Shown here in pieces: positions 26,224-38,972 of a stretch of 64,000 nt of DNA. Within the stretch, counting starts at the first letter, position 1. Every line of letters begins with the position of its first letter. This DNA comes from Lactarius indigo (Eukaryota; Basidiomycota; Agaricomycetes; Russulales; Russulaceae): positions 1,922,001 through 1,986,000 of the forward strand of contig JAFKAC010000010.1 in the NCBI GenBank assembly GCA_025766275.1. The letters run 5' to 3'. Under the pieces are notes generated by a model. It saw only the letters and a list, made by a program, of their open reading frames with translations, did not search any database and was not told where the DNA came from. The position numbers and the translations under genes were made by a program.

Positions 26224-26411
26224 ACGTACGTACGTACAACGACGTGTTTGCGCCTACCCTACCCTCTACCCCTCCTACAGGCGTAATGCGTGGAGACTTC
26301 AACCAAACTGTTCCCACTCCAACTCCCGGAGGCATTGGACTTCGCGATAGGATCCGCGGGCACGCCACACCACACACGCACGCACGCATGCACGCATCGC
26401 TCGCTCGCTCG
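26224..26411. repeat. Short tetranucleotide repeats (ACGT, CGCA, CGCT)
   Basis: ACGTACGTACGTAC at 26224-26237, then CACACACGCACGCACGCATG and CGCTCGCTCGCTCG at 26368-26411, with unrelated sequence between them. Confidence 0.75.
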
Positions 26412-29400
26412 TATTTGTGCAAAGGAGCTTCGATGCATCATCAAACGACAAACAGCAGTGATCAGAAAACACTGATCTTGATGTGTTTGTTTACCATCCA
26501 TCAACACCATCATCAGGGGTTTCTTTGGAGCACGGGCTGTGGGTTCGGTCCGGTCAGCACGCAGAACAACAACGAAGACACAAAACCGACAGACCTAGAT
26601 TGACTTACGTGGGAGGAGCACGCGGCGAGGGGGCCGGGGGGCTGTGTACGGTATCTTACGTTACAGCGAAGTTGGTGTATGTGTGTGCTTTGTACTCTCT
26701 GTACGCGTAATTTACAGCTGTCTGGACGTGCAGGGTCGGTTTTGCTATATAAAACGCATCCATCACATCCCTGCTTGCCGGTCGGCATCTCTGTGTGCTG
26801 CTCGCTGCATCACATGTGATCGTGCAGATCCCCAGAGAAGCGACGAGATCAGCAAGGAACAGCTGGGTGGGGGGCCCTGAGATGGGCCCGTCCTTGCCAG
26901 CACATCTCGGTGGGTCGTCCACACCCACCGACCCACCGCGCGCGCGCGGAGTCGCGGACCCCGTGTTCTCGTGACATGGGCTATTGCCACCGCGAGCGAG
27001 GACGGCGAAGCTCCGCGGGTCGGGCTTCGTCGTCAGTCCAAGGCATCAACCAAGACAGCTTGCAAGATTAGACAGCATGGGATCGGCAACCAACCCGCAA
27101 GACCATCTCGGTTCAGTCAGAAGAAGCTGCTGTACGACAAAAGAGACACGCGGGATGGCGAATATTTTGTTCCACACTACTTTGAGATGGGTCGCAGCGC
27201 GCGCTCCGTCGGCATTCCGTTCTGGTGAACGGGGCCCGCAGATGGGGGACACACCAAGACTAAAGGTGGCGCTTCGAGTGCCTGTTCAGAGTAGATCCGC
27301 TGGTTGCCGGGTGGGGGAGTCGATGGTACCACGTGGGTCAGAACGCCGATAACGCGCCGATAGGACGAGATGGACTCTATCGAGGTGCAAGGGGAGAAGA
27401 GATGCGCAGCATGGTACGACCTTCGCGAAAAGATGACAAGAGCTCCGAGAGGCGAAAACGACGGAATCCCAAACCCGAGGAAAGATGCACTTGATCAGTG
27501 TGATCACGGAGCAAAGCACGTAAAGTTCCTTGTCCCCACTTGGCGTTTGTAGCGCGTGTTTGGACAAATTACGTACGTGAACGAACGCCTTGGCGGCGCT
27601 GGGCTCGAGAGCGCGGACCGCGGTTGGAACGCCGTCTCTCAACTGGGTTGTTACCCCTGGCAAGTGCTCACCGCCGTCGCAAGAGACGCTCGACCTCTTT
27701 GAAGCGCCCGAATTATACAACTGTACACCCGTGCTGTGCGGTATTCTGATTGACGTGATTAATAGGTGGAGGAGTGGTTGGGAGGGAGCCAGGGTTCGAT
27801 GAAACATCCGAAGTTGTTCCTGGCCAAGAGCACAAGGCGTCGGACGTGATGGCCGAAGGCATCAGAAAGAAGAAACCAGAGCGCAGTAGCATGGAACCAT
27901 ACCTTGTCATGCATGCAGAATCCCTGAGAAGGACATCGCAGACGGACGAGACGAGCAGGGTGATGAGCTGATAGAGAGAAGCACACGCGGGAGTAGATGG
28001 CAAGCCTAATGGAGGGCACGGGTGGGAAAGGACGGAGATGAGGGGGCGATGGTGCGGCGACATGGCGTGGCGTGGAACGGAGCCTGGCGCACGGTGTCTA
28101 TCATGCCCGCCGCGCATCTGGTGACGAGAGGGTGACGCGTGTGCCACGTACTCATTTCCACTAGGCCCCACATAACTTACTGTGGGTCTTCTCGTGGCGG
28201 TGCAATGCGCAGACGGCTGAACGTTGTTGCGTGTGTTGTGGCCCTGGGCACAGCACCGGGGGAGGAGTACAAGGGGCAGGAGGATGCGATCAGCACAGCA
28301 GGTCGCACAGCTTCTAGTGGCTGTGTGCGCCGAAAAGAAGCACGCCTCACGTATGCGTGCATGCATGCATCCTTAATCGATCTGCCGCGATGACTCAAGT
28401 ACGTATTGCGCGCTTCGCGAGGAAGCTCAGCTGATTGGTTCGGACGCGGTCGAACAGCGAGGTGTCCCGGGTCCTCGTCCTCCAACGACGCACGCGGGGC
28501 GCACGTTGCGCCTTTACACCTCTCTCAGACCACAATCCCAGTTCGCGGAAAGGTGGGCCGGTGACTGCGGAGATGAAGGAACGGAGACGGAGCTGTGGTC
28601 ACGAGACGGGACGGAACATGGGGACAATGTGAGCAGAGGCGACCTCATATGAACTCTAGAACCGCTGAACCCATGTGCAAGAAGAAGAGGGATGTATCTT
28701 GTGAAACTGAGCGGAACCAAACCTCAATGAAGCTATAGATAGGAGCACCCGGAGCAAGAGTGCATAACACGTTCGGGATAGCGGGACCTTGTGACTGACG
28801 GGAGGTGTTTGGACGTCGATGGATTCCCAATGGAAGTCAGGAGGGCTCAGCAAAAGAGGTCGTGTCTTAGCCGCGCGCCTCGAGGAACAACAGTTAGTGC
28901 GCGATGGACAGGCACGCGCCGCAGCGCGAGGAGGAGCACATCGGAGGTAGCTTGGTCAGGTGGTGTAAGCACGAGAACGACACTAGAAGCGCTGGACAAA
29001 AATTCGACGAGCGGAGACCATGATGGGGGGAACATTCAGAGAGAGGCAAATGCTCTCAGCAAACAAAAAGACGGGTTCATAAAGGCTGAAAAAATGTTGA
29101 TGAAAAATTTCAAGAACCTTTGTCGTAGCCCGGTGTTGTAGCGTACTTTCCTTTTGTGGTGAATATTCCCACACTACCGGTAACAGGCTCGTCATGATCG
29201 TGTGCCCGCCATTACCCTAGACATCCATCCGACCAGCGTCCGCGTCGGCGCTGGTGGGCGGATACAGTACAGCCTCGCGCGCCAACAGTCCTCATCCGGT
29301 CTCTTGGTTCAGCCAAAAGGGATCCTTGGTCTCGTCTCGCGTAGAATTTCAAACACGGACGACTGGATAAACGAAGACGGGCGTATTCTCCGCTTTGAGA

Positions 29401-29974
29401 GACTGGACTGGTTCGTGAACTTCAAGTGCACCACACCTTTCTGCGTCCGCTGACCAACACTTACTCCGCCGTTGTCTAGACCCTAGACCTCCTCTTCGCG
29501 GTGAGAGGGCACCAGAAATATTCGGCCGACATACCCGGCGTCACCAAATGCGTCCATCTGCCTAATGATCTGCCAATTTCGACATTAATTAAAATCTGTG
29601 ACGGTACCAATGGTGCTGTAGCATTCGTGGGCCTTTGTCTTTAGGTATCTTGCTACCTTCTAGGGATGTAGGTGTTTTCGGGGTCGGGGAGCGAAAAGAA
29701 CCAGGCACGATGTACGACACCACTATCGCCGAAATCGTCGTTGAAGCTTCTCAAGTCTAGACATGCATTGCCACCAACAAAGTGCTAGGCCCACAACTTT
29801 CAAGCCTTAACTTAGTCACCGAATCGTCTTGACAGCTTCGCGGGTGCAGACCCAAGGCCAGGTCAGGCACCAGATGCATGTTTCCCAGCACATGGCACTT
29901 GGCAGGTGGATTCGGTGGGTTGCCGTTTCGGCGACCAATTTAATTCCCATGGCCAAATTGCACCCACGCGATGG

Positions 29975-29993
29975 AGATGGATGGATGGATGGG
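29975..29993. repeat. (GATG)n microsatellite
   Basis: Four to five tandem GATG units shortly upstream of the first transporter gene. Confidence 0.75.
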
Positions 29994-30184
29994 GCAGGGG
30001 AAACCCTGGGCTGCTCCCACCGTACACGATTATATTGCAGATCACAATAGTGATCGGTACTATCTCCACTGGTCGCGCTCTACGAGGAGTTGTTGCCGTG
30101 TTCTCTCTTGTCGTGTGCTCCACAAGTCGTGTACGGCGAAGGTCGTGGGTTCAGTGCGCAGCTCCAACGTCCCAGCAGCCCTCC

Positions 30185-31989
30185 ATGACTACTGCTCGCC
30201 TTGCCTATACCGCCTTGACTCCTGATGCTTCGTCGTCCTCCTTCACCCCCTCGATTCCAATGGAGAACCTGTTAACCCCAGAGAACCGTTCCGAAACCGC
30301 GCATAAGCGTAAGTTACGGCATGGGATCTCTTGGCGGTGGAATTCAGCACGGACTTTGGTATCCATATTCGTCGACAACAATGCAGGGTTGATGTTGGTT
30401 GGCGCCTCTCAATTCTTCCTGTCCGCAATGAACGTCGCCGTGAAGCTGCTCAACGGTCTAGACAAGCCCGTACCAACACTGGAGGTCCGTGGCCGTCCCT
30501 GGTGTCATTATCGCCTGCGCTGACGATCGCCTGTCTGCTCAGCTGATATGGGTGCGGATGGTGGGTGGCCAAATGCGTTATATCATAGGCATCAGACGTT
30601 GGTGCTCAAAGTGACCAGGTGATTACGTACATCTGCTCGATTGCGTACATGTACGTCCTCTCTGTGCATCATTTCCTCCGTTTCGTTGACAATTGTTATC
30701 AGGTATTGGAAGCAGATCCCAGACCCGGTATTTGGTCCAAAAGGTCTGCGACTGTTACTTGTGCTCCGGGGGTTCACGGGGTCTGTGTCTTATTCGACTC
30801 TATGAACGCACCATTCCTTATCGCGGTCACAGTTTCTTCGGTTTGTCGGGGATGTACTTCTCTTTGCAGTACTTGTCATTGTCGGATGCAGTGGTGCTGT
30901 CATTCCTGTCGCCGATTCTTACTGGCTTCACGGGGGCCATATTCCTTAAAGAACCCTTTTCTCGCAACGAACTGTTTGCTGGGTGTAAGCACTTTTCCAA
31001 AATTGAACTCGTCTGTATTTCTCACTTATCGAATGTTAGTATGTAGCTTTCTCGGAGTTGTCTTGATCGCCAGGCCGCAGTTCCTTTTTGGTAAACTACC
31101 TGCCGATCGAAGCGCGGGCATACCGGCGGATTTATCTGAAGTGGCGACGCCCGAACAAAGAATGCTGTCTGTCAGGTCAGGAGAAATCCATTTCGAAATT
31201 GGGCACATCTCATCCTATCACGCAGTGCGGCCCTGATTGGCGTCCTGGGGGCAACTGGTGCCTGTGAGTTTCTTCCCCGTTAGTGCTCGCTTGTGGACTA
31301 ACTGCTCTACTTTTACAGATACCAGCCTACGGGCGATCGGAAAACGGGCACACACCCTCCATTCTATTACGTTTTTCTCGACGCAATGTGTACTGGCTTC
31401 TACAGCAGGGTACGTACACACTTCGATCTTTCTTGCTTCCTGGGGTTCGTTTTGACCTCGATTTCAGTATGATAATATTCAAGGTTACTCCAGTGATTCC
31501 CACGCACGTTTCGTGGCTCGCTATGTTGCTTCTCATTGGGATATTTGGCTTCCTCGCTCAGGGAAGCCTAATTAAAGTACGACCCACTTGACACGTTCTT
31601 ACGTCCTATGACTACACAGATACTCCTAACTATGGGTCTTCAACGTGAGACGGCTGCTCGTGGGTCACTTGCTAATTACATCGGGGTATGCAGTCTCTAC
31701 GGGCGAAGCGACTAGTTCCGATCGTTCCACTGCGTCTAGGTCGTCTTCGCTCTCGCATTCGAGCGCATTGTCTTCCGTAACACGCCTTCCGCGCTCTCAA
31801 TTGCCGGCTCAGTGATCATCATGAGCTCGGCTATATACGTCGCGGTACCGCCTTCCATTTAGCTTTACTAATGTTCTGAGTGACATCGTGTCTTCATAGC
31901 TGACCAAAGACAGCAAACCCAGCCCTGTCGATCACGTCCTTGAGAGGCCCCTACTCATCCCCAATGACGAAGAGAATGGGGAACCATGA
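30185..31989 (+). CDS. Drug/metabolite transporter (EamA, SLC35G-like), copy 1
   Basis: Multi-pass membrane transporter of the DMT superfamily with two EamA repeats; the substrate is unknown. Exon 1 (30185-30484) encodes a Ser/Pro-rich cytosolic tail, then the first membrane helix (AGLMLVGASQFFLSAMNVAV) and KPVPTLE. Later exons are 30543-30560 (LIWVRM), 30619-30650, 30703-30780 (YWKQIPDPVFGPKGLR), 30833-30984 (GMYFSLQYLSLSDAVVLSFL and FLKEPFS), and then CSFLGVVLIARPQFLFG. Further exons carry GVLGATGA, AIGKRAHTLHS, MIIFKVTPVIPTHVSW, LLTMGLQRETAARG and SVIIMSSAIY, ending at 31989. Total length is roughly 400 residues. At 31561 the usual donor after the helix ending FLAQ reads GGAAGC, so the next GT at 31577 would add GSLIK. 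Confidence 0.85.
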
Positions 31990-33638
31990 TGGCCTTACGA
32001 GACCCATAAAATCCGATGTAGACAGCTTGTTTTCGAGGGTCATCCGGTCATCGCGGGCTGATGACAGGTATTACAGCAGCTATAGATGGCGGGGGAGCCA
32101 GAGTCAAAGGAAGTATGTAGTATAGGTACACTATACGCATGAGGCAACCGATTTTAAGCACAGTATATCCTTTAAGGAGAGTAGAGTGGATGCAATGGGA
32201 TGGCCTTCGATTGACACCGGAGAACGCACCGGTCCAGTCTCGGATTTATCATTGTTTAGGTAACCTGACTCCGAGTCTGGTCCGAGTCACTATGCCCTGT
32301 GCTGGTCATCACATCTCAGGCTCTCCGTATTCTCCCGATGTTCTAAGTGCTTGGCGTTACCGTTGCTCCTTTTTTCTTGTGGGATCGTAAGACGTGATTG
32401 TCCTGGTCAGTGAGGATGACCAGCACTATGACCGAACTGTCTCAGAAACTCCGTTCGCCCATTACCTCCGGCGCGTCTCCGGCACGTCTGTGCTGGTCTT
32501 CCGAAGGCTGTCGTGAGTGTTGTGTATACTGCGCAGCTGCCCGGGCCGTCCTGAAGCCGATAGGCGTCAATATTTCGGTTCGTCCTTACTTTCACCCCCT
32601 ACCACCCCGGAGGCGATACCATCCCGCGTCCTTGATCTGGTGTGGCGGCTATAGTGATTTCGAACTCCATGCTGGCAAAGTCGCGACATCCGCTTGTATT
32701 GATGAGCGGGATTACTTGTGTCGTGGCGATACTAACTGAGTTTATTCAAGTTTCTCGCGTTGTATTGCGGTGTTGTGGGCTTGTGGTACTGTTCCGGCGC
32801 CAATATTTGCTAATTTTGTCGTACATCAGTCTGCTTTTCCTTCGATGCGCCGATAATTAGAGCACTTCATGGGCATCGCTTCTACGACGGCCAGCTTTGT
32901 CATGTTTTCCTATGTTGAACACACAGCAGATCGAACCCAAGAGTTACTTGGGTCAATACACCGATAGTAGAAAAGGGTCGTCCTGTATGAGACTCGGCTT
33001 ATAAGCTCCGGACTGAACGTCTGTGGACTATATCTCGGCCCTGGGCTTTCAAGTTCCGGCCCTAGTTTGACGTTGGTCACGATCTGGGTCTAGCGGATGG
33101 ACTAGAGTTCTCTTATAACTCACGCATGTTGTCTGGATGGAGTCGTCCTTTCAGTTTCCCGTGGCCAGCGCTGAATCTCAGCCACCTCCTAGGCCTCTTT
33201 TCTTCAGCTAGCACGCAGTAGGATAACCCGGGTCTTGTCCCCGGACTGGCCTCAACGCAAATGGCCATAAAGCCATCTTCTATTAATAGAACTCTCCGAC
33301 GCTGTCACCTGCTCCAAGTTCAGGGGACAGCATCCCAAATTCCGTGTCCGAGACCGTGACGACCTTCTCCACTTGGTCACTTGCTCTCACGAAGAACACA
33401 TGCTACTTGTTCACATTGCTAGCTTCGTAGATCTGACTGGGGGATTTTATCCGCTTCAACTTCAAGTGGAGTGCATGTTCTCCTGCCCAGATACCCCCAT
33501 GGTCACGGACGTACCTGCGCCCGCCATGGCGTCGCAAACACACGCCTCGAAATTTCTCCGAGCAGCGTCCCACGGTATTTCGTAAGAAAAGTTTGGATCC
33601 TGCCAGCGACCGACCCTCCAATTTTGGGTATTCCCGAC
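31990..33638. other. Intergenic; distal part resembles the upstream regions of the other two protease genes
   Basis: No gene is supported. From about 32860 on, blocks resemble the upstream regions of proteases 2 and 3, for example the CACAGCAGA..CAAGAGTTACTTGG-type stretch near 32930, which matches the one near 60770. The promoter region was therefore duplicated with the genes. Confidence 0.45.
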
Positions 33639-33648
33639 TTTAAAAGCC
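33639..33648 (+). promoter_or_regulatory. TATA-like TTTAAAAGCC box of protease 1
   Basis: TTTAAAAGCC lies 83 bp before the start codon. The identical box occurs 94 and 98 bp before the start codons of the two other protease genes. Confidence 0.7.
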
Positions 33649-33721
33649 CATTCACGTTCCCGCCATGTTTCGCTGTAATTCAGTTGTGATTCACTGTTAC
33701 CCCCTCAACTCTACTCGAGTC

Positions 33722-35305
33722 ATGTTACCGACTGCCCCACTCGCAGCCGTCCTCTTGCTGATCGTCAGCGCCGCAGCGAACCCTCTTGTTATTCGCGACT
33801 CACCTGTTTCGTTGCCTTTCGTTAGACGCTTCAACATCGTAAATGGTCGGGACCTCGTCCGAAAGGATCAGGCTCGTGCAAGAGAGCTAGCTGATTTCAG
33901 CCAAACAAAACGGAGTGGCTCCCCTGGCAACGTCGGTATCTCTAACACTGGAGTTTCTTACGAGGCTAGCGTCGGCGTCGGCGTTCCCCCTACCTTCTGT
34001 GAGTGACGCTCGCTCGTGCTTGACATGGAGACCCATACCCGGTTTTCAGACAATATGCTCGTCGACACGGGAAGTGCGAACACCTGGATAGGAGCTCTGA
34101 AGTCCTATGTTCCGACTAGCAGTAGTGTGGCCTCATCCGACAGCGTGGTGAGTATCACCCTTCCTTCGATAAAGTAGACCAGTGTCGGCTGATGCCTATC
34201 CGCCAGTGTGTTACATACAGATCTGGGTCATTCTGCGGTGAGATTCTCGCCATGCGCGTCAACTTCTCTAACAAATACACCTCCGTCCTTAGGCAAGGAA
34301 GTCTTAGAGACCGTGACGCTTAGTCCTACCCTCGTTGTTTATAACCAGTCCATCGGTATCGCCCCAGCACCCAGCTCCGGCGGCTTCCGGGGTTTCGACG
34401 GTGTCCTCGGGTAAGCATGAAGCACCGTCGCCATGAGTCCGTGCTGAAACTTCGCTTCATAGGCTCGGCCCTGTCGACTTGACAATTGGTACCCTGTCGC
34501 CAGACTCAACTCTCGCGGTCCCCACGGTCACGGACAACCTCTTCATACAAGGAACTATCCCCGCCGATCTTCTATCTGTGTATTTTGAACCTGCAACCCC
34601 TGGTGCATCGCCAGCCAAGAGCGGCGAGTTGACGTTTGGTGGCACTGACTCCACTAAGTACATTAACCCCATGACCACTGTGTGAGCACATACATTTATT
34701 AAGCTCTACTCCTAATGCTCACCTGGAGCTGGATAGCCCCATGACGACGACACCCCCAGCCAAGCGCTACTGGGGTATCGATGGGACCATCGTGTACGGC
34801 GCTCCTCCCCCCACAGTCTCCCCCACCATCCTCACAAGCACGGCTGGTATTCTTGACTCAGGAACCACCCTCGTTCTCCTCGCCACCGGTAGGTGACTCA
34901 TCACTCTTCACCAGATATGCGAACGGGCCAATGAACCTCGCGCATGCAGACGCTTTCATCCGTTACAAATCCCAGACTGGCGCAGTCCTCGATTCCACCA
35001 CGGGCTTGCTCACTATCACCACGGCACAGTACGCCAACCTTAAATCGTTGTACTTCGTAATCGGGGGAAGACCATTCGAGTTCACCGCGAACGCACAGAT
35101 CTGGCCCCGCTCACTGAATTCGTTGATTGGTGGCGCTACGAGCAGCATCTACCTGGTCATCAACGATATTGGCACTTCCACCGGATCGGGCCTCGACTTT
35201 GTCAATGGCTACACGTTTCTTGAGCGTTTCTACACGGCCTATGATACTACCAATAGGCGTATCGGCATCGCTACGACACCGTTCACGACAGCAACAACTA
35301 ATTGA
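33722..35305 (+). CDS. Secreted pepsin-like aspartic protease (polyporopepsin type, family A1), copy 1
   Basis: Extracellular acid endopeptidase. Exon 1 (33722-33998) encodes a signal peptide (LAAVLLLIVSAAA), a propeptide with the RKDQARARE motif, and the mature start after KRSGSPGNVGISN. The next exon (34050-34147) carries the first catalytic motif DTGSANTWIGA (Asp codon 34064). The flap Tyr is at 34216 in TYRSGSFCG; Arg replaces the usual Gly after it. Later exons give VLETVTLSPTLVVYNQSIGI, FDGVLGLGPVDLTIGTLSPD, ELTFGGTDSTKYI and the second catalytic motif ILDSGTTLVLL (Asp codon 34855). The last exon starts DAFIRYKSQTG and runs through QIWPRSLN, IYLVIND and FLERFYTAYDTTNRRIG to the stop. 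The family-typical multi-exon structure is intact. Confidence 0.9.
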
Positions 35306-36716
35306 CGAAGATGAAAACCATTGTGTTAGATCTAAAATTTCCGGAGGGTTGAAGTGGATGTGAAAATATTGTTTTATTCTGTCTCGGTAGTTCATTTCCT
35401 TTGGTGTTTCCCGGTTGATGTTACCCTTGGTTCAGTTTCAGTTTCACTGTAACACCAGGTTTGCGTGCACCTAATTCATAGAAGGTACCTCGGTCAGACA
35501 ATCAAGGTTCATGCTGTTGACTTGAGGATACATAGGACCAGCTGCGGAGCAATTCTGCCATTTTGTGGTCGTGTCGGGAAGCAGATACGGCGTTGATTTC
35601 TCACACTCGCTCTAATGTGCACCGAACATTCGATACTGTATGTGGGAAAGCAGAGGTATCAGAAAAGGCACAAAGTCGCCATGAGTTTGAACTCCCCGCG
35701 AGCGAAGCCCAGGTTGCGTCGATGTCCGCCAATGCCCGTGAGTCGTATCAATCTTTAATCTTACATTAATTTATTTCGCCGTAATCCAAGCCGCAATACG
35801 ATGGGCCATTGATGGCATTTGAATTTGCGTGCGGCGTTGCCCTATCCCTACCTACCATCTCGTTCACTGGGCTGATATCTCACGAGGATCTATTTAGCAT
35901 GTTCGCCTTAAGGAGCTGAGATTCGGGCGCTTCACTGGTATTGCCTCTTCCACTACGACGACCTTCCCACGCTTGCCTTCGTTGACCCATAGCAGATGAA
36001 TCCAGAGTTACTCGGATGTGTACCCTTTGTGCCGTGCCTGTGGCTGCTAATAGCAAAGAGTCTTGTCTTGGTTAGACTTTGACTCGTGAATAGTTATCTG
36101 AACAGTGAGACTGAATCTTCGGTTGATCTTCGGTTGACCACGAGACCTGAGTTCTCAAACTAGAGTCCTATTCCGTTACTCCTTGCTATCGAGCACACTA
36201 ACGGCGTTTCTGATGACTCACAGACCTAGCGTCTTGTGGAGATAGGGATTCGTTTCGTTGGTTGTGGGACCAGCACTGGAGCTCGGTGACCAGCTGGTAC
36301 GACAGTGGGATAGCTTGTGTCTTGCCCCTAGAATGAAGAGCTTGCCTCGACACAAGAAAAGATAAACAACCTATATCAATAATAATAATAACTCCGATAC
36401 TTCACCAGCTACGAGCACAAGAGGTTCCCACATTCCCTGTCCAAGACCGTCATGACGACCTTCCCTACATCAATTGTTCTCACGACCAAAAGCTACCTTC
36501 TCTCATTCCCTGCCTCGTTTATCTGATCGGATGACCCGAATCGACTTCACGTAAAGAAGAGGTACGATTCTCGTCCTACATGCTTTCATATGCCCTAATT
36601 CATGAACGTGCCCGCGTGGTCGCAAACACACGCCCCGCGATTGCTTCGAGAAACGTCTCACGGTGTTTCATGAGAAGTTTTGGGTCCTGATCGAACCAAT
36701 TTTAGACCTTCCAGGC
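35306..36716. other. Intergenic and promoter region of protease 2
   Basis: No gene is supported. About 35897-36050 is clearly similar to 60677-60840 upstream of protease 3 (shared AAGATTCGGGCGCT-like and CACTGGTATTGCC blocks). An (AAT)n run lies near 36378-36392. Confidence 0.5.
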
Positions 36717-36726
36717 TTTAAAAGCC
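36717..36726 (+). promoter_or_regulatory. TATA-like TTTAAAAGCC box of protease 2
   Basis: Same decamer as in the two other protease promoters, 94 bp before the start codon. Confidence 0.7.
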
Positions 36727-36810
36727 AATCGGCATCCCCGCAATATTTTGCAGTGATCCAGTGTCGATTCACTGCTATCTCAATTCTGCTCTCCTGTCCA
36801 AATTCGAGCT

Positions 36811-38361
36811 ATGTTCCCGACTACCACACTTACGGCAGTCCTCTTTCTGATCGTCAGCGTCGCGGCAAACCCTATCGTCGTTCGCAAAGCACCGGTTTCG
36901 TTGCCCTTCGCTAGACGCCTCAACATCACCGGTGCCCATGATCTCATCCAAAAGGATCAGGCTCGTGCAAGGAATGTGTTTACCTCCAACAAAAACAAAC
37001 GGAGTGGAACCCCCGGCAGCGTCAGTATCACCAACGTCGCAGTTGTTTACGAAGCCAGCGTCGGTATTGGTGCACCCCCCACCTCCTGTAAGTGAAGCTT
37101 GTTCGTGCTTGACACGGATTCTTACACCCGTTCTTAGACACACTCCTCATTGACACCGGAAGCTCGAATACTTGGATAGGAGCTGGAAAGCCCTATGTTC
37201 CGACTGGCAGCAGTATACCTTTACCCGACAGTGTGGTGAGCACCACGCCTTCCTCGACCCATCCGTCCGGCCTCAATTGGTGCTTATCTGCTAGTGTGTG
37301 ACATACGGATCTGGGTCGTTCTGCGGTGTGTTTCTCTCCAAGAAAGTTATCTTCGCTAATACCTTTACCCTCTTCTTTAGGCACAGAGGTCTTAGAGACC
37401 GTGACGCTCAGCCCTACCCTCGTCGTTCACAACCAGTCAATAGGTATTGCCTCGACCTCAACTGGCTTCCAAGGTTTCGACGGCATCCTTGGGTGGGTGT
37501 GAAGTCTATCTCCGTGAATTTCCGCTGATGCATTACTCCATAGGCTTGGCCCTGTCGACTTAACAATTGGTACCTTGTCGCCAGACACAAATACCCCCAT
37601 CCCCACGGTCACGGACAACCTTTTCTTACAAGGAACTATCCCTGTCGATCTCCTTTCCGTGTCCTTTGAGCCCACGACCACTACATCGATCAAGAATGGC
37701 GAGTTGACGTTCGGTGGCACTGACGCTACCCAGTTCACTGGACCCATCACGACTGTGTAAGCACGTAGAGTTACTGGGCCCTGATTCTAGACGCTCACCT
37801 GGGAAGCGGACAGCCCCATCACTACCACCTTCCCGTCCAGCGAGTTCTGGGGCATTGATGAATCCATCCGGTACGGTGTTTCTACCACCATCCTTGCGAA
37901 TGGTTCTGGTATTCTCGATACCGGAACCACCCTCATCCTCATCGCTACCGGTAGGTTACTCGTGACTCTTGACCGAATGTGTGCACAGACCAATGACACT
38001 CGCAGATGCGTTCGACCGTTATAAATCCGCAACCGGCGCTGCCCTTGACGCCAGCACGGGCTTGCTCCGCATCACCCCTGCACAGTTCTCCAATCTCAAG
38101 TCGCTCTTCTTCATAATTGGGGGCACCCCATTCGAGTTCACTGCGAACGCGCAGATCTGGCCGCGCTCACTGAATACGCTTATTGGTGGCACTGCGGGCA
38201 GCATCTACCTGGTCATTAATGATCTTGGCACTCCCAGCGGACAGGGCCTCGACTTTATCGAAGGTTACGCATTCCTTGAGAGGTTCTACACGATATACGA
38301 TACTACCAACAAGCAATTCGGTATTGCCAAGACGCCATTCACGACAGCAACAAGTAACTGA
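36811..38361 (+). CDS. Secreted pepsin-like aspartic protease (polyporopepsin type, family A1), copy 2
   Basis: Close paralogue of the gene at 33722 with the same intron positions. Exon 1 (36811-37087) encodes a signal peptide (LTAVLFLIVSVAANP), propeptide and the mature N-terminus VSITNVAVVYEASVGIG. The first catalytic motif is LIDTGSSNTWIGAG (Asp codon 37152). The canonical flap TYGSGSFCG has its Tyr codon at 37304. The second catalytic motif is ILDTGTTLILI (Asp codon 37917). The last exon runs DAFDRYKSATGAALD to FLERFYTIYDTTNKQFGIAK and the stop at 38359. All active-site residues expected for family A1 are present, so this is the copy most likely to be a normal enzyme. Confidence 0.92.
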
Positions 38362-38972
38362 CGAATATGACGTAAGATGGCAGCTATCACGGAAGATCTG
38401 CAGTATTTGACGATGGACGGCCGAAGTGGATGTGAAAACATTTGTTTCATTTGTCTCGGTGGTTCATTTTCCTCATGAGTGTTTCCAGTGTATGAGTTTA
38501 ACCATCGGGTGTGGATAGTCTGCTCCATGTGATTTATAAACTGAAAAGTTTCTGCGCCATAAATTTGAAGGCCCTGGTTGGGTAAACCTGTTGAGTTTAC
38601 TGGGTCCTGCGGATAGTATACTTACGCAATCATGCTACTAGTATAGCGTCAAGAAGCAAAACGCGCGTACATACGACGTCCACCATTGGACCACCAACGT
38701 CCACTATCCGATCGCTTTGACGTTGATCGTCTTTCTATACGGAGATGCAAAAGACACGACTTTATGATTCAAGTTGTTTATATTTTACAGTACTAAAAAA
38801 CCAGATCCTCACTATGCACTAACTATATGCACTGACTACAAATTCCGGAAAAGTCCATGGTACTACAAACTCCCTCCGTCACGAAAAGATGCGGATCTTC
38901 AAAAAAAAAAAAATTAGACGGAGCCTAAAGCCGAGTGAAACGATCACATACCTCTGAAAAGTTCGCATGCGC

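Larger units (their letters stand above)
24293..30184. other. Gene-poor region, no supportable gene
   Basis: Begins with the probable 3' UTR of the zinc-finger gene, which contains A- and T-runs. Beyond that only short or overlapping frames on both strands occur. The longest (27713-28366, minus, 217 codons) is Ser/Pro/Arg-rich and shows no motif. Simple repeats are listed separately. I found no RNA gene or transposon signature. Confidence 0.4.

Noticed and set aside
27713..28366. 217-codon minus-strand frame
   Set aside because: Biased Ser/Pro/Arg composition, no domain and no intron or promoter support, with competing frames on the other strand.
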